Of a stretch of DNA of 12,428 nucleotides, positions 8,201 through 12,428 are shown piece after piece; the stretch's first letter is position 1, and each line of letters opens with the position of its first letter. The stretch comes from Conidiobolus incongruus B7586 (taxonomy: Eukaryota; Entomophthoromycota; Entomophthoromycetes; Entomophthorales; Conidiobolaceae). Made by a program: the position numbers and the translations under genes. The stretch is from assembly GCA_000697335.1 (NCBI GenBank), contig JNEM01006885.1:1-12428 (forward strand), in the 5' to 3' direction. The notes beneath the pieces are model-generated. The model ran no database searches, had not been told where the DNA came from, and saw only the letters and a program-made list of their open reading frames with translations.

Positions 8201-10782
8201 AATCCATCTTATTTCTCACTTGAGGATTGTGCAAATCTGTATTCAACATCACAACGGAAAAGGAGAGAACATATACAGCATCTCTATGGTTGATTTCTTC
8301 CGGTCCACTATCATAGTAGAAAGTCGAAAAGGTATCCATGATTCTGTCGATTTGTTGAGATTCTCCAGGCAAGCGGAAAGTTGTTAAGAAGTCTCTGATA
8401 GCTTCATCTATACGCTTGTTTTTAAAGTCAAACAAGCTTAAAAATGACTCAAGCAATTGAGTATTTTGTGACTTGGATAGGTACTCTCCTAATTTTTTCT
8501 TGTCTAATCCAGGTGTATTTTTAATAAACTTAGCAAGCTCAAGATTGAAATTTGAGCTATCCTTAGGAGGCAAAAATTCATGCTGAACGAGAAAATCTAT
8601 TCCATTAGCAGGTTTAGCATTAAATTGTTCCACTGCTTGAACTAAAATATGCTTTTTGGCTTTGTTGGATAGAATCTGCTCTGGAGTTTGAGTAGAATAC
8701 AAAAAGTCAGGATTTGGTGCAACATCAGTTTGATAAAGTTGAGGAGGAATACGATTCAAATATGAGTTGATTCCAGTTAGACGGGTCAGTAAAGCGTTTT
8801 GAGGCTAAAAAGTATTAATAATAGTAAAATGGGAAAATTTCAAATCTATACCTTATAATGTGATCTTAGCAGCATAGAAGCAAGAAGTTTAAGAATTTGC
8901 TCAAGCCAAATGTTCGATATCTGCGATGGAAATTCCGATGTAGTGTATTTAATACAATTATCCACAATGAAATTAATGAGCTTTTCCAAGATATTTTGGT
9001 GATAAATATCTGAATCATAATTGATGAAAAGCTCGTTGAAAAAAGTAGGAGAAGATTGGAACAGGTTAAATAGGAAATTCACGAAGAGATATTGAATTTG
9101 ATCCTGTTTAAGCTTACCAATATTTCCAAATTGATAGGATGGTGAACTTATTTGAATAGCTTGGTTGATCAACAACTGGAGCTGGGCTTTCATATAAGGC
9201 AAACCAAGTGATAACAACAGTGTACTAAGGTCCAAGGATTGGGTGACAATATTCAAATGCTCACCAAACTGTAACATCCATAAGTTTTTCATTAATTGAT
9301 CACATATAAGTGGTCTTAAAGATTCTTCACGCATTATTAAATACCCATCTTTGATAAAAATTGAATGCAACAAAGAAATGCCAATTAATCTCATATAATC
9401 TGTATGGGACAAGCTATGGGGGTCTAAGAGTGAAATCAACGTCTTGAAGATTTCTTCTAAAACTTCAACAAAGGTAGGAGCAGTATGAGCATCAGAAAGA
9501 GAGTTCGATCTAGAAATTGATGGTCTAGTTGAAGAATCTGCTCCCACAATTAATGTATCACTTGCTGCCAAGGCCTCTATAGCAGGGTTAAAATGACGAA
9601 GAGGATTACTAATTAACTTCGAAGTAACGCAAAGAATAATAGATTGAATGGCTTGTTCAGCATGATGCCTGAATACCATCGACATTTTAATCTGATGACA
9701 TAAAGAGAGAGCAGATTCAATAATAGCATGAATGTGAGTTGTAGCGAGTCTATCGAAAATCAAATCAGAATGAACCATTGTATCCATGGCTTTCAAAATT
9801 TTCATTAATACGATTTCATCTTGACTAGGGTCACTTGATTCAAATTTGCAATTAGTAACAGCAACTGAAAGCTCTCTAATGGATGTGATCAAATTGTTGG
9901 AATGTTCAGCTAAAACACCATTAATTGAATGATTCAAGTGTAGTATTTATGGATCGCTTACCTATTACTCTATTTGCAAGAATATAATGAACAGCAGTGA
10001 GAGCGGCACCAGTTACGGACCCACTAGTTTCGGCTGACTGAATGATATGTACAAATGGGCTTAAAACCGTCAGGGAATCAAGATCTCCCCTCTCTATTCA
10101 ACATCAAGATATTCTTTATTAGTGGAATTTGAATAACTAAAAAACTAAATTACATACCAGGCACTCTCTCAATATATTTTCTTAATTCTATCATTTCGAC
10201 AAGAACACCAGGAGGTTTCTAAACACATATTTAATAAATGGTTTGGTTCTAGTGACCTTGATTAAATAAGGGATTCATCATTACCTTAAAAGTATTACTT
10301 CTTTCAATTTGATCCCAATCATCAAATTCAAAAACTTGAGTATTGATCAGTTTCCCCAATTTACCAAGTTGAACGCGAGGAGTATTTGATGAAGCTGTTG
10401 AAAGGGTAGTCAACTCCTTTTTAGCATCGCCCTCGGTACTGGAAGTGGATTTCAGATTATTATTTTTGGATTCTTCTACAGTTTCCTTGTTTAAATTTGG
10501 GATCAGAGGATTATTGTTTCTAAAGTCATTAATAGTAGAATTACAATCCAACAAAATGGCCGATATTGGTACATTATGAGGCTTATATTTAGAATTGGAT
10601 AAAATTTGCAATATAATACTATTAATTTGTTGTTTTAAAAATATTCTCCATTCGTCACAAGATACAGTAGTAATTTCGTTCACATCGGCCAAAATAGATT
10701 CCAAGTTGTTATTCTTAATATCGGTAGTATTTAAATCCACAGTATTTCTGGAATGGTCATTATAAAAATTCGATTCCGACAT
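5273..10782 (-). CDS. GEA2: ARF guanine nucleotide exchange factor, GBF1/Gea family (Sec7 domain), six exons
   Basis: Loads GTP onto ARF1 at the cis-Golgi and ER-Golgi interface to start COPI coat assembly. Exons on the minus strand are 10782-10285, 10218-10158, 10093-9962, 9909-8852, 8804-7934 and 7878-5273; all junctions keep frame and give about 1741 residues (human GBF1 1859, yeast Gea about 1400-1460). The DCB domain begins near residue 44 and is split by an Asn/Ser/Thr-rich insert (about 80-145). SDPSQDEIVLMKIL (255-268) matches the DCB core. The HUS box reads NYDSD at 527-531 instead of NYDCD. The Sec7 domain spans about 629-824, with FRLPGESQ carrying the catalytic Glu at 731, followed by MLNTDLHNPQV. 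HDS-type helical repeats fill most of exon 6. The last 111 residues (1631-1741) are Ser/Pro/Glu-rich and probably disordered. An in-frame TAG two codons before the ATG supports this start. Confidence 0.93.
7879..7933 (-). other. Intron 5 of the GBF1/Gea gene
   Basis: 55 bases, GTAACT...ATATAG, phase 1, just after the Sec7 domain. It joins ITDLLIQ to VYKSSLNDS, restoring the helical region that follows Sec7 in GBF1. Confidence 0.85.
8805..8851 (-). other. Intron 4 of the GBF1/Gea gene
   Basis: 47 bases, GTATAG...TTTTAG, phase 0, between the HUS domain and the linker before Sec7. It joins LLRSHYK to PQNALLTRL. It is the shortest intron in the window. Confidence 0.85.
9910..9961 (-). other. Intron 3 of the GBF1/Gea gene
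   Basis: 52 bases, GTAAGC...TTTTAG, phase 1. It joins ILANRVI to AEHSNNLI. The ORF that appears to start within it is simply the intron read through. Confidence 0.8.
10094..10157 (-). other. Intron 2 of the GBF1/Gea gene
   Basis: 64 bases, GTATGT...GAATAG, phase 1. It joins YIERVP to ERGDLDSLTVLSPF, which matches the conserved PFL-I-R region of the DCB domain. Confidence 0.75.
10219..10284 (-). other. Intron 1 of the GBF1/Gea gene
   Basis: 66 bases, GTAATG...GTTTAG, phase 0. It joins ...SNTFK to KPPGVLVEM. The unspliced frame reads a few unrelated residues and stops. Confidence 0.8.
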
Positions 10783-12365
10783 ATTCTAAAAATTGATGGA
10801 TTATTTTTTAAGATTATGATATATCAAAAGTTATATATTTTATAATATAGAATAATTAATTGAATATATTAAAGATGATTTTCAGATAGAATAATTAAGT
10901 TGTAGGGTTTAAAATTAGAGATATTTTATTTATATATTATTATGTGGATAAGATTTAGGTAATCAATCACATTCAATATTCTGAAGATCCAATTCACCAC
11001 TCAATGGATTTTGATTGGTTGACTAGGAATATTGTGATTAGTTAATTTGGACTGCCATTTTCCAACACGATCGATTCAAAGTTAATTTACATATTCCATG
11101 TAATGATTAATTGTAAGATAATGGTCCTCACAGAACTCAAAATCCTATTATTATTAAACAAATATACACATGTTAAAATAATATTGGATTTATAATATAT
11201 TTTACACTAAAGATAATATATCTTCTAATGCGGATATCAATGGCATTTATATTAAATAAAGTTTGCATTTCATTAATCAACAATATATATATATTTACAA
11301 GTTATTACCTTATTGATTTTAATTTTAAATATGATTTTTTGAGGAAATTATATTTTTGATATTAACTTGATTAACCGCAATATAATATAAAAACGACGAC
11401 TATTTGCAAGTTCAAATGTGTATTAATTAATATTAGCTCAAGTAAACATAAATTAAAGCTATATATTGATATGATTTGACATATTATTAATATTATCTAA
11501 TTACTAGTTCCGATAACCCCATCTATACAATAATACAATAATTTTATAATTCATGTAAATTTTTAAAATTATTTAACTATTTTAATATTAAAATAATCAA
11601 AGGATCTTGTATTCTACTTAATAATTTTTAATTTTTAATTTTGTATATATACTTTTTATTATAAAAATTATAACACAATTAACAATTCAATTTAGGGTAA
11701 AGAGCTCAAATTATAAAATAGTAAAGATGACCTTATAATTGAATATATGACGAGAGTTATTATATTAAATACAAAATTTTTTAAATTTCTAAGTAACATA
11801 ATTTAACCATACACACAAAATTTTCTCATTATCAATCTTAAATAATGTTATGTTTTCAATACTAAAAAGCTGATGTGGCAATTAATGTATATTCTTAATA
11901 ATTGAAGAACTATTAAATATAATATAATAAAGTTTTTATCAAATCCAATCAATGAATATATTTAAAATTTTTACTATTTGTATTGATTTAGTATATAACT
12001 ATTATTCATTTTATTATATAATACTTCCAAGTTTACAAATTTTAATCCAATTTGATCTATGTTTAAAATAAATTTTTTAATTTTTTTATCTTCAAAAGAA
12101 AATAATGGTATTATGAAAAACATTATTGCTATGAGATATAATTTTATCGTAATATATTTTTACTGGGAAATGTTTCATTTGATATCAAAATATATTTTTC
12201 ATCATAAATTCAATAGATTAAGTTTGAGTCAAAAAATAATTGATGTAATAAATTCTCAAATTAATTGATATTTCTATCTAATACCATAATTCGAATAATT
12301 TGAATTATTACTATATATTATGAAAATCCAAGTGACCAAAATAAAAATCAACAAAATAAAGAAAA
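10783..12365. other. AT-rich intergenic region between divergent gene starts
   Basis: It separates the start of the minus-strand exchange factor from the apparent plus-strand gene at 12366, so it should hold both promoters. A less AT-rich patch at about 10965-11160 contains a minus-strand CCAAT (11014-11018), about 230 bases upstream of the exchange factor ATG and a possible NF-Y/HAP site. The 69-codon frame at 12059-12268 has the residue mix expected from AT-rich DNA and I do not call it. The near-palindrome aataatttgaattatta at 12295-12311 also occurs at 495-511. Confidence 0.5.
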
Positions 12366-12428
12366 ATGAGTGATAATTTGCATTTATTAGATTTTACAGC
12401 TGAAGTCGGTCATTTGATTACAATACGT
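12366..12428 (+). CDS. 5' end of an unidentified gene, cut by the window edge
   Basis: An ATG after an A-rich leader (gaaaaATGAGT, a favourable fungal start context) opens 21 codons that run to the end of the window without a stop, beginning MSDNLHLLDFTAEVGHL. Base composition rises at the start codon compared with the preceding 1 kb, as it does at the other genes here. Too little is visible to name a family, and an intron could begin just outside the window. Confidence 0.5.
   Translation, partial: MSDNLHLLDFTAEVGHLITIR

Noticed and set aside
12059-12268. 69-codon plus-strand frame.
   Set aside because: Ile/Asn/Phe/Lys-rich translation with no rise in base composition, so a chance opening in AT-rich DNA is the best explanation.
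1-12428. CRISPR arrays, bacterial operons or ribosome binding sites.
   Set aside because: The spliced genes and family identities are eukaryotic, and no regularly spaced repeat array with unique spacers is present.

Overview
The window looks like nuclear DNA from a very AT-rich fungus. The intergenic DNA is mostly A and T, while the coding DNA is clearly richer in G and C. The genes have short GT-AG introns (47 to 66 bases) and read with the standard code. The two recognisable proteins are closest, by motif, to fungal versions: a yeast ARE1/ARE2-type sterol acyltransferase and a Gea1/Gea2/GBF1-type ARF exchange factor. Six exons in one gene argues against a budding yeast. An early-diverging, AT-rich fungus such as an Entomophthoromycotina relative is a plausible guess, but the sequence does not prove it.

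Layout: 1-957 is extremely AT-rich and empty. 967-1374 (minus) holds two blocks of protein-like sequence in one frame, probably the remains of an unrecognised gene. 1380-1880 carries two hairpins and a 9-base tandem repeat. 1883-2179 (plus) is a 98-residue two-helix membrane ORF of unknown function, followed by a 39-40 bp tandem repeat. 2467-3889 (plus) is a sterol O-acyltransferase gene, with a 15-base first coding exon that I place by splice sites and frame. 4176-4260 (minus) is a degenerate tRNA-Tyr-like gene with a CTA anticodon and a 12-base intron. 4261-4839 is a less AT-rich island with a doubtful 79-codon ORF. 5273-10782 (minus) is a complete six-exon GBF1/Gea gene of about 1741 residues. 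10783-12365 is AT-rich spacer, and 12366-12428 is the apparent start of another plus-strand gene that runs out of the window.

The two main genes are convergent and separated by about 1.4 kb. One acts at the ER membrane (sterol esterification for lipid droplets). The other acts at the ER-Golgi interface (ARF1 activation for COPI coats; Gea/GBF1 proteins are also linked to lipid droplet biology). I see no operon-like or cluster logic joining them and treat the neighbourhood as ordinary. I found no clear sign of a new biological system. The points most worth a second look are the tRNA-Tyr-like locus with an amber-reading anticodon, the unidentified coding remnant at 967-1374, the altered HUS box and brefeldin-contact residues in the exchange factor, and the tiny first exon of the acyltransferase.
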